DNA of 64,000 bases from Mermis nigrescens (GCA_036768485.1 JAVLUZ010000142.1:21480290-21544289), one strand, 5' to 3'. Counted from the stretch's first letter, positions 32,771 to 44,562 are shown. Made by a program: numbers and translations. The notes: generated by a model not told the origin, from the letters alone.

Positions 32771-34439
32771 TTAAATACTGACCCTAAAATAAAATAGTAA
32801 ACACACATTTTGAGTTTTACAAAGCGATAAATGAAGAAGCCAGCGGATTACTTAACCTAAATAGATGAATAAGTCAAATGAAGTGCATGGTATTGCCGAA
32901 ATAATTAAAAAATGGAAAAGTCAGTATTCAGAAGATTTGAACCCATTATTCTTTTTTAAATCCACATGCGAGAACGGACACGTCAGCCACTTGTACGAAT
33001 TCAACATATTGGCGGGTTATAATACTTAGTCACTAATGATTTCGCTGTAATGTGGACAATAGATACAAACCTGTTATCATTTCCTTACTTTCAAACAACA
33101 TCCTATACTTAATCCGCTGCAGGTTTTTTAACATGGCGACATATCGGAACATATGATGAGGTGCCTGTCTATCAACACAATGCACATTAACTGAGTCTCG
33201 CAGTGAAGATTTTAGCTTGATTATATTATTTTGAAAAATATTCATCATTCTACTAAAGTTTAAGAATAGTGCATTTGTGATAATAAAAAGAATTATTTAT
33301 TAAAAACGGGTCAAAAACCTCTGAAATAAGAAAAACCTGATTAACCAATATGCAATACGGAGTTATTTATTGGCATTAGAGAATAGATGTATAATTCAAA
33401 GTTCACCTCTTCATACCTCAACAAACACTGGCTGTAGAAAAGTTTAAAGGTCAGATTCGTTATTCTGACCCTACGGAGAACATTTTTTTTAAAAATTCAT
33501 CATCCACGACGCTCTGGGTGGAAAAAATTTTTTCAGTGTAAAGTTTACACCTCCACTAATAACGTAATATTGATTGTAAAGAAAGAAAATAAATTTTGAC
33601 ATGTAGCGCTTAGGTCGAGGCACATTTTAAAGATAATTACCACGTTCAATTTACTAAGTGGAGAATATGGCAGGGAAAAAAATTTTTTTGTCCCAGACTC
33701 TTTACAATAAATTGCCTCTAAATTTAAAAACATTACATTTTTGCACTCCGCTAGATTTTAAAACTGTCTACCGTTTGGAACCAATCAGACTGTATAGAAT
33801 AAAAAACTGAGTTAGATATGCCTCTGCACATGAAAACAGTGAAAAACCGTCTACTTCACACTCCTGTGAAACAACTAATGAGTGTAAAGAAATTTTAAGA
33901 AGAGATTTGTAACCTACTAATCAGGAGAACATTTTCTAAAAAATAATTGGCCCTCCGCCGATCATTTGAATTTTTGGTGTAAACTTTAAACTTGTGCTTA
34001 TAACGCAATATTGGGTGTATAGAAACAAAATAAACTAGGATCTGGAACGCTAAGATCAGGGCAAATTTTAAGCATAATTAGCATGTTCGCCTACTCAGCG
34101 GATTAGCTGAATAAATTTTGTTTTTTGTCTCTAAGCCTTTACACTAAAACGACCACAGATCAAGAAATATTGCGTTAAAAGAGAAAAACAAGGTCCTTGA
34201 GATATTGTAACCCTCTACATTATAAAATCAATTGGACTGCACAGAAACCAAAATTGAATTAAATAAGCTGAAAACACGCAACGAATGAGAAACCCGTATA
34301 CTTTACATTTTTGTGCAACAACTATTGAGTGTAAAGAAATTTTAAGTTCACATTCGTAATCTACAACTCGGGGGCAACATTTAAAAAAATTGGCTCTCCG
34401 CAAATTATTTGATTTTTCCATTTACACTTGTAAAAATAG
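32771..34439 (-). mobile_element. Helitron-interior segment without recognisable ends
   Basis: 33360-34430 matches the interiors of H2/H3 and H1 (phrases CTACAGCC.., GGAGAATATGGCAGGGAA, CCAATCAGACTG). 32850-33360 is an inverted relative of 5520-5830 from H3, but with ~180 extra bases (about 33040-33225) containing an open frame. It ends beside a tRNA-like sequence at 34440. Confidence 0.6.
33033..33248 (-). CDS. Open frame in a Helitron-specific extra segment; possible captured exon
   Basis: Unrecognised protein. The 71-codon frame (90 codons if extended upstream without a Met) begins MMNIFQNNIIKLKSSLRDS and includes HCVDRQAPHHMFRYVAML and QRIKYRMLFESKEMI. Upstream in frame is a hydrophobic run (ILFIITNALFLNF), giving a type II membrane-protein look. 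The related Helitron H3 (5660-5690) keeps the flanks but lacks this segment. Gene-fragment capture is known for Helitrons; whether this is captured or ancestral cannot be told here. Confidence 0.25.
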   Translation of the reverse strand: MMNIFQNNIIKLKSSLRDSVNVHCVDRQAPHHMFRYVAMLKNLQRIKYRMLFESKEMITGLYLLSTLQRNH

Positions 34440-34508
34440 TAGCTGCGACCGGGACTCGAACCCGGGACCGCGGTTGACCGAACCGCCAAGCGCGTAGCTA
34501 CGTGGAGG
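34440..34508 (-). tRNA. tRNA-like sequence, probably a tRNA pseudogene
   Basis: On the minus strand there is a perfect B box and T arm (CCGGG TTCGAGT CCCGG), a strong anticodon stem (GCGGT...ACCGC, loop TCGGTCA) and an A-box-like TAGCTACGCGCTTGG. The D arm cannot be folded and the acceptor stem pairs only partly (GTAGCT with AGCTAC). With C instead of T before the would-be anticodon GGT, it looks non-functional. It could be part of a tRNA-derived SINE. It directly abuts Helitron-interior sequence. Confidence 0.5.
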
Positions 34509-36275
34509 CACTTGAGGCACAAGCCTACCCTAGAAAAATTATGAAAGAAAAGTTCTGGTTTCAATATGACATTCTTTTAATGAAGTCAGTGTGAGGCGCA
34601 AGGTGGAATGTGTCATTCTGTAAATGGTTTGTTCTTATGAATGTTAGCTAGGAACTATATGGGAAGTGTGTCGAGTTTAGCCGATTTTTTATGAAGCCAA
34701 ATAGCTTGAGTAATGACTCAGAATCTGAATCATTCAGGTAATTCATCGAATTTTATAAATGACCATAAAAATAAATCCATTGTTTGGTAGTGCTTTAGAT
34801 TCAATTAGATGCTTATCATTCTAATATAGATAATTTTTTTGGCCTTTTGAGGCAATTTTTATGATAGACTTTTGTATATTAATCTTTCATGAATATAGGA
34901 AATTCGGCTATTCTTATCCACACAGCCGGCCATTTTAATTATTTCAGGATTTTTACGACGCAAAGATTTCTGCCTCAAAAGATGAAATGATACAGCGTAC
35001 TTAATCTCTTCACACAAAATTCCCTAAAATTTTTAATTTTGTTTGGAAGAACAAGTAGCCAATATCATACAAAGAAAAGAGTGATCTGATCTTATGGAAA
35101 TCCTGCAGCCCAGACACAAATCCAGGGAGTGAGGTGAAAGCTTGTACATAGCACAGCATTTTCACACAAACTCAAAAATTTGTTGCATTTACATAAGCTT
35201 TCAACTTTTGATCCATTGATAATAATACGAAAATTAAGAACAATAAATAATCTTCATTCATTGGGCTTTTAGGAAAAGTAATGCAAATGAGATGATTTTA
35301 TGCGCCTACAATGTAACTATGGGCGAAGGCAGTGAACATCCTCACCATCGAAAAATGCTGCTAAAAGAAATATCTATTTTTAAGATTAACACAAGAACCA
35401 CTTAATAGGCTTAAATAAAACGCAATGTTTTGAGAAGATAATTTCAAAATGAAACTATATTGCCAAAAAAGTTGTGCTAATAAAGCTTATGTCTACAATA
35501 TGCTATGCTCTAGAAACTTTTCAAACTTTGCATGGTCCTACAGTATACAGCTTTTGTTTTATGTTTTGAGAATTAGCAAAATAGATAGATATTCTTGGGC
35601 TCTAAATTTCGCCCCCTTTTGTTTTTTATGTTTCTAAAAAGTTCATCCTGCAAATCTCAATTTAGTTTCTTTGCAATATGGCTGCCCCATTCAATGTTTA
35701 AGTCCATTTTGGAAAGCCAAAAGTTTTTCAATACGGCCGCAATGGAGGCCGCTATATTGGAAAAATGCTATACTTTTTGACGTTTTCACCTATCATTCTT
35801 TAAGGCTTCAAAGTGTTTCAAAATTTTTTCAGTAAATATGTAGCTAGAAAATTGCTCTTTCTGATGAGCTAAGTTTCCCGTACTGAATTCTTTTAGTCCT
35901 CTCGGAAAAGTTGAAAAACCTTCGATATTATTGATTTTAAATTAAAAACGACACCGCCTCAAACCCCGTTTGGAAATTTTTTAAGCAGCATATACGTTGG
36001 TATGCGCTGCACATTGTTAGAGCCGCCCTGAATTAAGCTTAGAATAGCAAAAACATGCAAAACTTTTGGCGCTGGCGTCTATCACTGTTTTTTTACAATA
36101 GAGTTCCAATATCGAGTTTAGAGGATTGAATCACTTAGAATATTTCTATGCTTTACGCCATTTTAGTGGATTTTGTGCACCACTATTTGTCCGTTGTTAA
36201 CAGACCCATATTCAGGGGGAACAGGGGGCATGTGTTTCTCGAAATGATATATATGAAAACAATTTCTCACCTCAC
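34509..36275. other. No recognised feature
   Basis: AT-rich unique-looking sequence. Frames at 35449-35637 and 35595-35780 are short, overlap and show no motif. Confidence 0.4.
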
Positions 36276-36535
36276 CACACCTGGGCGTGGGGGTTTGGGG
36301 GTATGCACCCCCAGAAACCAAAACATCCCCCCCAGAAATCAAAATCCCCCCAGAATTCGATTTTTGAAAATTTTTTTCGTTTTTTTCGCAATTTTTTGAT
36401 GCCAATGGATAGTGCTTGATGAGAAACGTCGAAAAATGGTGTTTTTATTGCCATACCACCATTTTTAAGACCATTTTTTGACCTTCAAAAAATTTTGCAC
36501 CCCCCCCCCCAGAATTTTCTTGCTGCCCACGTATG
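36276..36535 (-). mobile_element. hAT-type MITE M3, complete with 8-bp target duplication
   Basis: It starts CACACCTGGGCGTGGGG and ends GCTGCCCACGTATG, flanked by CACCTCAC at 36268-36275 and 36536-36543. At 260 bp it is very close in sequence to M2, suggesting relatively recent spread. Confidence 0.93.
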
Positions 36536-36543
36536 CACCTCAC

Positions 36544-37861
36544 TTTTTAGCTTTTTAAGCAAAAAATCACCAAATGTTTTACGTTTCACACAGAATTGCT
36601 TAATTAGTACTTATACACATTTATTTAGCCCCAAGCTAGCGGTTTCAAAACACTCCATACCTTACATACAACCGTCGGTATATTTTACATCTTATGGTTT
36701 TTATTACGCAGAAAATGATATCTTTCTGAACAATTTGGCTTTGTCTTATTAACAAACAAAAATATTTTCTTGTGTTTATGTTTAATTAACTCAAAAGTGC
36801 AGTAGCGTCTAATGCAACATTCACGAGCATATAGCGACCTTATATTCTGGTTCTGTGATAAAATAAATTTCTTCCGGCTTTTTGAATAATTTTAGTGGAA
36901 TTTCAGCTGAAAAATCATAATTTTTTACGCTTCGCACCTGACTATTATTACATCAGTATTGTGTATTTAGAGCTAAACATCAAGTAGTGGTATAATAGAG
37001 TAGAAAAAATCGTAAAATCTGATGACCAGCTTTGGTTATTTTTAGGCCGAATTTAGAACAAAGATTGGCTGAACTTATTGAGATTTTAGCGTTACGATTA
37101 ATTTTTTGCAAAATTCTCTAAGGCTCATTCCACTGCGGAGGGGAGGCGGTGCTTGAGCGCCCCAATCTCCCTGCGGCCGTGGAAGAAAAGGTGTCTCTTG
37201 TAATCTTTCTCGCCTTATCGAATGTATCAAGATTACAAAATTTGGAAAGTGTGCAGCTCTAGTGATTCTAAAAATTTCTTTTTAATTCATCTTGGTCCAT
37301 AGTAGTTTTCAAAAAATTTTGTTTATGGCCTTCAAAATAAATTATACGGGTATAGTTGTAATCACACATACATAGGTGTGAGGAGACGGGTTCGAGGGAG
37401 GGTCGTACCCTCCAGAATCCGTGGGGTTTCGAAATATCGATGGTCGCCAGAATTAGTTTTTAGCATGTGTTTTGGAATTTTTGCGAGTTTTACACCATCC
37501 AGATCCCCCGGAAGTTTTATCAGTACATTCTGTGTAATGAATTGAATTTTTCATTCATAAATTTTTGCACAATTTAGTGACATAGATCCGTTGATACGCT
37601 AATAAATATTAGAGGTCGCAAAAAAGCATTTGACATTTATTGATGGACCTCACTGGGGGCCAGGACCGTAATAGATTTTCCCTAGATCAGCTAATGCTGC
37701 AGTCTGCGCATTCAGGGGACAGAAGGGGCTCGAGCTTTTCATATGGAAAAGAAATTTAATTTTTTAGAAGGGCTCCCCAAAAAGAAAAATTAAGAATTCT
37801 TGAAACCAACTAAAAATGACCACCAAATGATGTTTCAGCATACTTTAGAGTATAGTCAAGT
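36544..37861. other. Mostly unassigned
   Basis: 36544-37080 shows nothing. Around 37120-37180 the phrase GGTGCTTGAGCGCCCC recalls the G/C-rich blocks at 42955 and 63470. 37372-37515 looks like a decayed G-rich MITE. 37665-37740 holds an isolated G-rich phrase. No gene. Confidence 0.35.
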
Positions 37862-38112
37862 CAGGGCCGTGCTTAGAGGTTTAACGGCCCTGGGCGAAAC
37901 TTATTTTTGCGGCCCCCATAATTTTTAAAACTGGTATTATAGGCATCATAATTATCACTTATGTATATCCTTTACATATGTATGTACCTATATGATCGCA
38001 GTTAGCATCTTACTGTAAATTTACTAACAAAATATATTATTTTTAGTAGGTATCGTATGTTTTTTCTCAAATAATTTACCTATTTCGTGAATGATGACGT
38101 GCTTTATTACAA

Positions 38113-41100
38113 AAAGCAAAGAAAAATGCTCCGATGGAACAAAAAAGATGAATATACTTGGAATTGTGGATTATTATGGATGTAAAAGGAGGGGACTAGG
38201 AAAAATCTACCTAAAGTCGGAAAATCTGCTGAAAATCACACTTTCTCTAAGCAACGCAAAAAATCGATGTATATTCTGCGGCCTCTAAAAAAGTGTCTTT
38301 TTTAAATAATGTTCGAAGTTTCAGATAAGAGTGTATAAACGAAATCTATCAAGGTTACTTTTTTAAATTGCTGGCACCTGATTGATAGAAAACTAAGAGG
38401 TATTGTATTTAAAGTTGTTTTATTTTATGAGCATTATAGCAAGCAAAGCAGGAGCCGATTGATTAGTGCACACAATCGTTTCGGGCGTGCTAGTGTATCT
38501 ACATTAAGTCTGTTTCAAGTCAACTTACGCGTTTCCTACTGTTTTAAACCAACCATGTCTTCAATTGTCTTCGATGTTTGCTATTTCATTCAATTGGCTT
38601 GGAAGACTGTTAGTTTACTTAATATCATTTCCCATAGCTACTGCATAGCTAACGTGCTGCTGTTTCAATCATTGTTATGGTTGAATATTTATTTTAATCT
38701 GTTGGCCGCAGAATATACATCGATTTTTTGCGTTGCTTAGAGAAAGTGTGATTTTTAGCAGATTTTCCGACTTTAGGTAGATTTTTCCTAGTCCCCTCCT
38801 TTTACATCCATAATAATCCACAATTCCAAGTATATTCATCTTTTTTGTTCCATCGGAGCATTTTTGTTTGCTAGTACCCCACTTTTAATTAGTATGATTT
38901 GAGAAAATCAGTCAGTAAACACATACAGTAATATGCCATTATAATGACAGCAGTCCAAGAACACGGAAAACAATAATGTTCTTAACATCAGCATTATCCT
39001 TTTCAAACAAGACAACCTTACATTATTTTAACAGATCAAAGTTTTTCAGCATTAACTCTACGCAAATATCAAGTGTAAGGAACACTAACGCTCAGATTTG
39101 GAAGTAAAATAAATTTGTAGTATAAACTACATTTAACAACAAATGATTAGTGCAAACTTCACACAACTACTAGGTGTAGAGAAAACTAATAGTCAGATTC
39201 TCAATTCTGATTTTACGTAGAACATTTTGAAAAAATTAAGCTTCCGCAATACTCTAGAACAAGAGTTGATTTAATAGGCAGTTAAACTTTACACAACCAC
39301 AGAGTTCAAACAAAATTTCAGTCGGATTCGTAATTCTGATATTACGATCAACATTTATGAAAAAATTAAGTCTCCACAATGGCCCAAGGACAAGTAAATA
39401 TCAGATGTGTTAACGTAGACTCAAGCTACGTTCACTTCGCTTACTTAACCATAATCTCAAGCTTATGCGCTCACACGGGGGTTCTCGCCCTTTTTAGGAG
39501 GTCGATCACCAGCCGGCGATTCGGGGGGGGTAAGCGGCCCAGCCTATTCAAGGTAGCCCGTCCCTCTACGCACGCACCTAGTGAAACTTACTTATTTAAC
39601 CCCTTCGAGATTAAGTACCTAATTAAAGTAAGTTACCCGGAAACCTGATTGAGGGCTCAAAAAGATTATTAATTAATTTGTTTTGGACCGAATTCCGGTG
39701 CTTGAAAATATTAAGGGTTCCTAAGTATAGTGTAGCACAAGGACAGAATTCAACAGCACGGAAATTCAACCGTTAATTAAATAATTAATTTTTACAATAT
39801 TTTTTCGACAGAAAAATTATGAAGCAATTAAAAAGCGACAGCATGGAGGATACATGCTGCTGACCGTCGTGTTACGCTAATCGGATAAAATCAAACAATA
39901 TTACTAAACAAGGGCACAAAGCCCTGCCAAAGGCGATGCCAATTTGCACAAACACGACGAGTTCTGCAGCCTAGCAGATAAAAAGGCACGTACGGAGTCT
40001 GCTCACGTGCGGCGACGAAAAGGAAAAAAGATACGCTCAGCGCGGAAGCTGGCGGAGAGGCTCTCAGGCTCAAAAGCTAATTGTAAAATGTAAAATCTTA
40101 AAGTGCCGTCAAAACTGCGCTCGCACGCAGTTTTAACTGACGCGGAAAAAGAGGCGTAACAACACGAACCAAGAGATATGAAAAGGATCTATGAATACGA
40201 CAATAGGCCTATGGGCAAAAGCTTACGGTAAAGGTATGTATAAATGAGACAGGCTCAAATTTGAGGCACACACAAATGATCTTTTAAAACACGTAAGATA
40301 TGATAACACACATACCAATTTGTACTCAAGTCGCATTAAGCCCGAGTGCCCATATTCATATCCCGGATTTTGATTGAAAATATGTGTGGGAAAGGAATTA
40401 AAAATATGATAATTTTTAGGGGAAGGTGGTCCCGGGCGACTCGCTTAAGCGTTGCGCTTAACGGTCGTGTACGTGCGCGTGGAAATTGAGCACAAGAATG
40501 CACATCTGGGGCAATCAATCGGTTTTTTTTCATCTGTTTCAAAAAAAAAACCCAAACCGATTTTTTCCCAAAAAATTTTTTCAGAGTAAAGTTTACAAAC
40601 ATAAGTTACAAACGTACTACAATCAACGGGCTACAAACTGGCCCAAACCGAATTTATTTACACTTAACTTTCTCTGTTCAGAAGTCGGGAGAGGTCGGAT
40701 AGGATAAAAATAAAGTACTTTTTAAGGGGTGGCGAACAAAAATATGGACAAACACGTATTTTTCGCTGTCCACCACATTGTAAACTCTAAAAATCTGAAC
40801 TGAACGCCCCATTGAGTGTAAATAAATTCGGCTTGGGCCAGTTTGTAGCCCTTTGATTGTAGTACGTTTGTATGTGCCAAACTTATGTTCCGCAAAATAT
40901 TTGATATGATTTACCAATTAAATACGAAAAAAACCTGTTTTTTTCGCCCATTTTACACCTCAGATTTCGAACTTTACACCCCCATAAACAACTCAATATT
41001 ACATTTTTTTAAACACGGTTTGTTTCGACGTGTAGCCCTTAAAAGTTACTTAATTTTTATCTATATAAATTATCTTAATTCATAACCAAAAAAGTTGGCA

Positions 41101-42421
41101 GAGAAATCTTGGACAAAATCTGTTTTTTTACTCATCCACTAGAGTGTAAAGTTTGAATCCCTGGTACTGTGTATTGATTGTAGAAAAGTTTGAAGGTCAG
41201 ATTCGTTATTCTAACCTCACAGAGAACATTAAAAAAAAATTCATCATCCACGACGCTCTGGGCGTGAAAAATTTTTTCAGTGTAAAGTTTACACCTGCAC
41301 TAGCAATATTGATTGTAAAGAAACAAAATAAATTTTGACGTGTAGCGCTTAACACGAGGCAGATTTTAAAGGTAGTTATCACGTTTTTTCTACTAAGTGG
41401 AGAATATGGCAGGGAAAAAATATTTTTTGTCTCAGACTCTTTACAATAAACCGCCTCTAAATTCGAAAGTATTACTTTTTAAGAAAAAATAAAAAAAGTT
41501 TCTCCTAGATTTTATAACCGTCTACCTTTTGAAACCAATCAGACTGCATAGAATGTAAAACTGAGTTAGATATGCTCTTGCACATGAAAACAGTAAAAAA
41601 CCGTCTAATTTACACTCCTGTGCAACAACCAATGAGTGTAAAGAAATTTTAAGACCAGATTCGTAACCTACTAATTAGGGAAAACATTTTTTAAAAAAAT
41701 TCATCATCCACGACGCTATGGGTGGAAAAAAATTTTTTCAGTGTAAAGTTTACACTTGCACTAATAACGCAATATTGATTGTAAGGAAACAAAATAAATT
41801 TTGACGTGTAGCGCTTAAGACGAGGCACATTTTAAGGGTAGTTACCACGTTTTGTCTACCAAGTGGAGAATATGGCAGGGAAGAAAGTTTTTTGTCCCAG
41901 ACTCTTTACAATAAACCGCCTCTAAATTCGAAAATATTACTTTTTGAAAAAAATTAAAAAAAGTCGTCCCTAGATTTTTTGACCGTCTACCTTTTGAGAC
42001 CAATCAGACTGCATAGAATGTAAAACTGAGTTAGATATGCTCTTGCACACGAAAACTGTAAAAAAACCGTCTAGTTTACACTCCTGTGCAACAATCAATG
42101 AGTGTAAAGAAATTTTAAGACCAGATTCGTAACCTACTAATTAGGGAAAACATTTTAAAAAAAAATTGGCCCTCCGCAAATTATTTGAATTTTTGTTGTA
42201 AACTTTACACACTCACGACGCACTCGGTATTGAGTGTAAACAAGAAAAAAATGGGGGCACTAAGTTTTTTTGTTATCTACCTTTTAAAAAAACCGCACCT
42301 CTCAGATGTGTGCCGTTATAGCTGTGAGGGGGGGACAGAAATTTCGCACTCGCTGTGAAGAACATATAAGAAAAAAGGGTGGCCAAGTATATTATAGGTA
42401 GCGCTATCGCGCTACCTAAGA
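38113..42421 (-). mobile_element. Helitron-type element H6 inside the hAT transposon
   Basis: On the minus strand it begins TCTTAGGTAGCGCG (42421) preceded by A. The tail-to-tail module spans 38113-38874; its outer CTAG has decayed (AAAAGCAAAG in place of CTAGCAAAG at 38113), while the inner one at 38871-38874 is intact. The body holds an LTR-like repeat (39416-40484) and the GTGTAAA-rich region shared with H1. About 4.3 kb, no transposition gene. Confidence 0.85.
39416..40484 (+). repeat. LTR-like repeat, copy 4, inside Helitron H6
   Basis: The Helitron phrase AAATATCAGATG is interrupted here (compare uninterrupted 31497-31520). The repeat starts TGTGTTAACGTAG and carries divergent versions of the core (GCTTACTTAACC, CGGAAACCTGATTG, GGTTCCTAAGTAT). 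The second half equals 1-663. The right edge, near GTGCGCGTGGAAATTG, is approximate. Helitron sequence after it belongs to a different part of the interior, so a deletion accompanied or followed the insertion. Confidence 0.55.
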
Positions 42422-42424
42422 TAA

Positions 42425-42792
42425 CTTGCCTAGCTTTCTGAGCGGCAAACTGGTCAATCAATTGCAAAAAATCTAACGAAGATGATAAATCCTTTTCAAT
42501 TGAAATAATCGCTAGTGCACTTAGACGAGAATCAGTCATAGTTGACCGCAAATATGTCTTTATTGATTTCAGTTCCGAGAAGGAACGTTCTGCTGAGGCC
42601 ACAGCAATAGGTACATATTGTAAGTAAAATTCTGAAATCAATTATAAGGTTCGGGAAAACATCCTGGAAGTCATTTGATAGATATTTAAGAGTAGCTAGT
42701 GGCGAAGTTAATTCATTTGGACTTGATCGAGCAAGAACTTTTAGCTCAGTGTACATGTCTGGTCCATGTGCATGACTTGAGCGATTCATCAT
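42425..42792 (-). pseudogene. hAT transposase, C-terminal dimerisation region, frameshifted and truncated
   Basis: Two overlapping minus frames together read as the hAT C-terminal dimerisation domain. The first (from 42792) holds TSPLATLKYLSNDF and VFPNLIIDFRILLT. After a one-frame shift near 42645 the second continues PIAVASAERSFSELKSIKTY and LRSTMTDSRLSALAIISIE, the strongly conserved A-S-x-E-R-x-F-S and R-L-x-x-L-A blocks. The family (ZMYM/TTF-type hAT proteins) is recognised from memory. The 3' end runs directly into Helitron H6 and would resume at 38112 on the minus strand with an AATAAA near 38103. DNA-binding and catalytic N-terminal parts are missing. Confidence 0.85.
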
Positions 42793-42821
42793 CTTCCCAT
42801 GTTTTTAAAGCTGGTATTCGT

Positions 42822-42949
42822 GGGTAGTGCTCCATGAGAAACATTGAAAACGGTATTTCTTAGCCATACCATCATTTTTAAGACCATTTTTCGACCTCTA
42901 AAAAACCTTGCACCTACCCTCCCGGGATTTTGTTTCCGCCCACATATGC
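42822..42949 (-). mobile_element. MITE fragment inside the hAT transposon
   Basis: It matches the second half of M2 (CCATGAGAAACATTGAAAAC, TTTTTAAGACCATTTTTCGA) and ends GCCCACATATG. The left half is absent. Confidence 0.7.
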
Positions 42950-42954
42950 TGTGG

Positions 42955-43560
42955 GGGTCTTAGGTGGCGCGGTCAAGCGTTCCCTGCGGGGTCCGGGACA
43001 GAGTCCCTACAAATTTTGTAAAAAAGCAGTTTAATGTCAAATAATAGCGTTAAAATTTTCGCAAAAACGGCCGAATTTCGGCCCTGAATGGAGCCCAAAC
43101 ACTCAAAATTGATGAATTCTTACATCTCACAAAACTTCTGAGCTGAAATGCGTTTTTCGACCTCTGCTAATTACATAGCGCAGCAACGGGTCGCTGCCAA
43201 TAAGATATAGAAAAATGTATAAATTGAAGTTTTTGTTCTTACCCTTTTCAGGCCCATTTGTGACCTTCTTATTAAGAAGATGCAGTTCAGAAAACAGAAA
43301 ATGCACAAAAACATAAGAAAATTTGGCCATTTCTTTCATTTAAAATAGGATTGTGTCCTTGTAAAGAAAGACAAAGAAGCAAAGAATAGACAAACTGGTA
43401 CACAATCATTTTCGCACTTTTAGTTTTATGCTCAACAAGCATGCGCACTTTCATTCAATGAACAAATAGTGCATTAAATTACTAGTGATGTGAAGTGCTA
43501 GATTATTTCAGCTGATTCAAGCTTTTAAATCCATTTGATCTATGGCTCGGTGCAAAGCGC
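42955..43560. repeat. Dispersed repeat, inverted copy at about 62870-63505
   Basis: Both copies carry a G/C-rich block (GGGGTCTTAGGTGGCGC here), GCTGAAATGCGTTTTTCGAC (43140), GCGCAGCAACGGGTCGCTGC (43178) and TGCACAAAAACATAAGAAAA (43304), and end with a decayed GGCGC-type hairpin near 43550. The frame 43127-43339 and its counterpart 63126-63338 run on opposite strands relative to the window and share the words KFS.VF.HFLFSEL. They could be the remnant of a transposon protein, but no known domain is seen. Confidence 0.7.
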
Positions 43561-43893
43561 CAGAAAATTTTGACCTTTTAGCCTTTTCGAACTCAATTTT
43601 CTGGACACACATTATTGCATCAGAAAAATCAACAATATGTCTGAAAAATGAATACAAGTATAGCTCAGTCAGCGTTCTCTTAAAAATGCAAGTAAAGATT
43701 TTTAACTGACTGGGTTTGCATTAGAACGTCGAAAAATCGATCCTTTTGAACGTATGTATCGAATTATTGTAGGAGGGCCGCCAAAAAATGAAGTCTATAC
43801 GGCATGCACTACAACTTTTTCAGCGGCCCATAATTTTAGCGGCCCTGTGCGGCAGCACAGTTCGCACCCCCTAAGCACGGCTATGAGTCAAGT

Positions 43894-44537
43894 CAGTATA
43901 TTTCAGCGCTTAGCGCCCGATGTCTTAATTTTTCTATAATGCTTATTTACAACGAAGCCCGAATATGACCTACACCTACAAAATATGCTAATATTTATTA
44001 TCGACTTATCAATTTCAGTCTTTGAAACGACCTAAATTTGAGTAAAAAAGCAGTTTTTAATCAAAGTTCGCTGGTGCAAATGATGACCATGGCTATTAAC
44101 ACAACGTTCCAACATGTAGACTTTCCAGGCAAAAATGTAGTAACTTTAACGCCTTTTAACTTATTCTTCAGTCAAAATTATAAAAAATTCAGATGCTTCG
44201 CGCCGAATTTAGTAGTTACTACATCTATATTTTGACCCAAACGCGCGATTCAAGCATTTAAAGCTAATCGAGTTAATCGGTGCATAATCTAAAGCCTTAT
44301 GAGTATGCACTGGGTACTGAAAATCAGCCTTAGGAGCACTTTAAACAATAGCTTTTGTATTAAAAGACATGCACAGCCAGTTTAATTTTTTCATTTTTTT
44401 AACCATTGCATGTAGCTCGACCAGAAACGCAAAATCATCTTCATTTTCGTATTGCTCTCAATGTTTCTCGAGAAGTTTGACGTCAAAAATTTCTTAGGAT
44501 AGTGCCTACCCTAGGAAAAAATCCTAGCTACGCCTAT
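43894..44537. other. Right part of an older element ending in a hAT-like terminus
   Basis: The segment ends CCTAGCTACGCCTATG (inverse CATAGGCGTAGCTAGG), which resembles hAT starts at 18374 and 62757. Its left end would lie left of 37854, because the 37862-43885 element is inserted into it, and was not identified. No gene. Confidence 0.4.
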
Positions 44538-44539
44538 GA

Positions 44540-44562
44540 GCTGCTCTTACCAACTGAGCTCG
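44540..44562 (-). pseudogene. tRNA D-arm fragment
   Basis: The minus strand reads GAGCTCAGTTGGTAAGAGC, a canonical tRNA A box and D arm, directly bordered by the hAT-like terminus on one side and Helitron sequence on the other. No anticodon or T arm follows. Confidence 0.5.

Larger units (their letters stand above)
37862..43885 (-). mobile_element. hAT transposon with 8-bp target duplication, split by a Helitron
   Basis: The left end CAGGGCCGTGCTTAGAGG and the inverse of the right end, CATAGCCGTGCTTAGGGG, are terminal inverted repeats. AGTCAAGT flanks both sides (37854-37861 and 43886-43893). Without Helitron H6 the element is ~1.7 kb. A transposase C-terminal remnant (minus, 42425-42792) is inside, cut at its 3' side by H6. 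5' of it lie a MITE fragment and a block repeated near 62950-63505. The element is certainly inactive. Confidence 0.88.

Noticed and set aside
34361..34564. Minus-strand frame with RSTAVPGSSPGRSYYF
   Set aside because: The residues come from the tRNA-like B-box region; a frequent artefact of tRNA genes.
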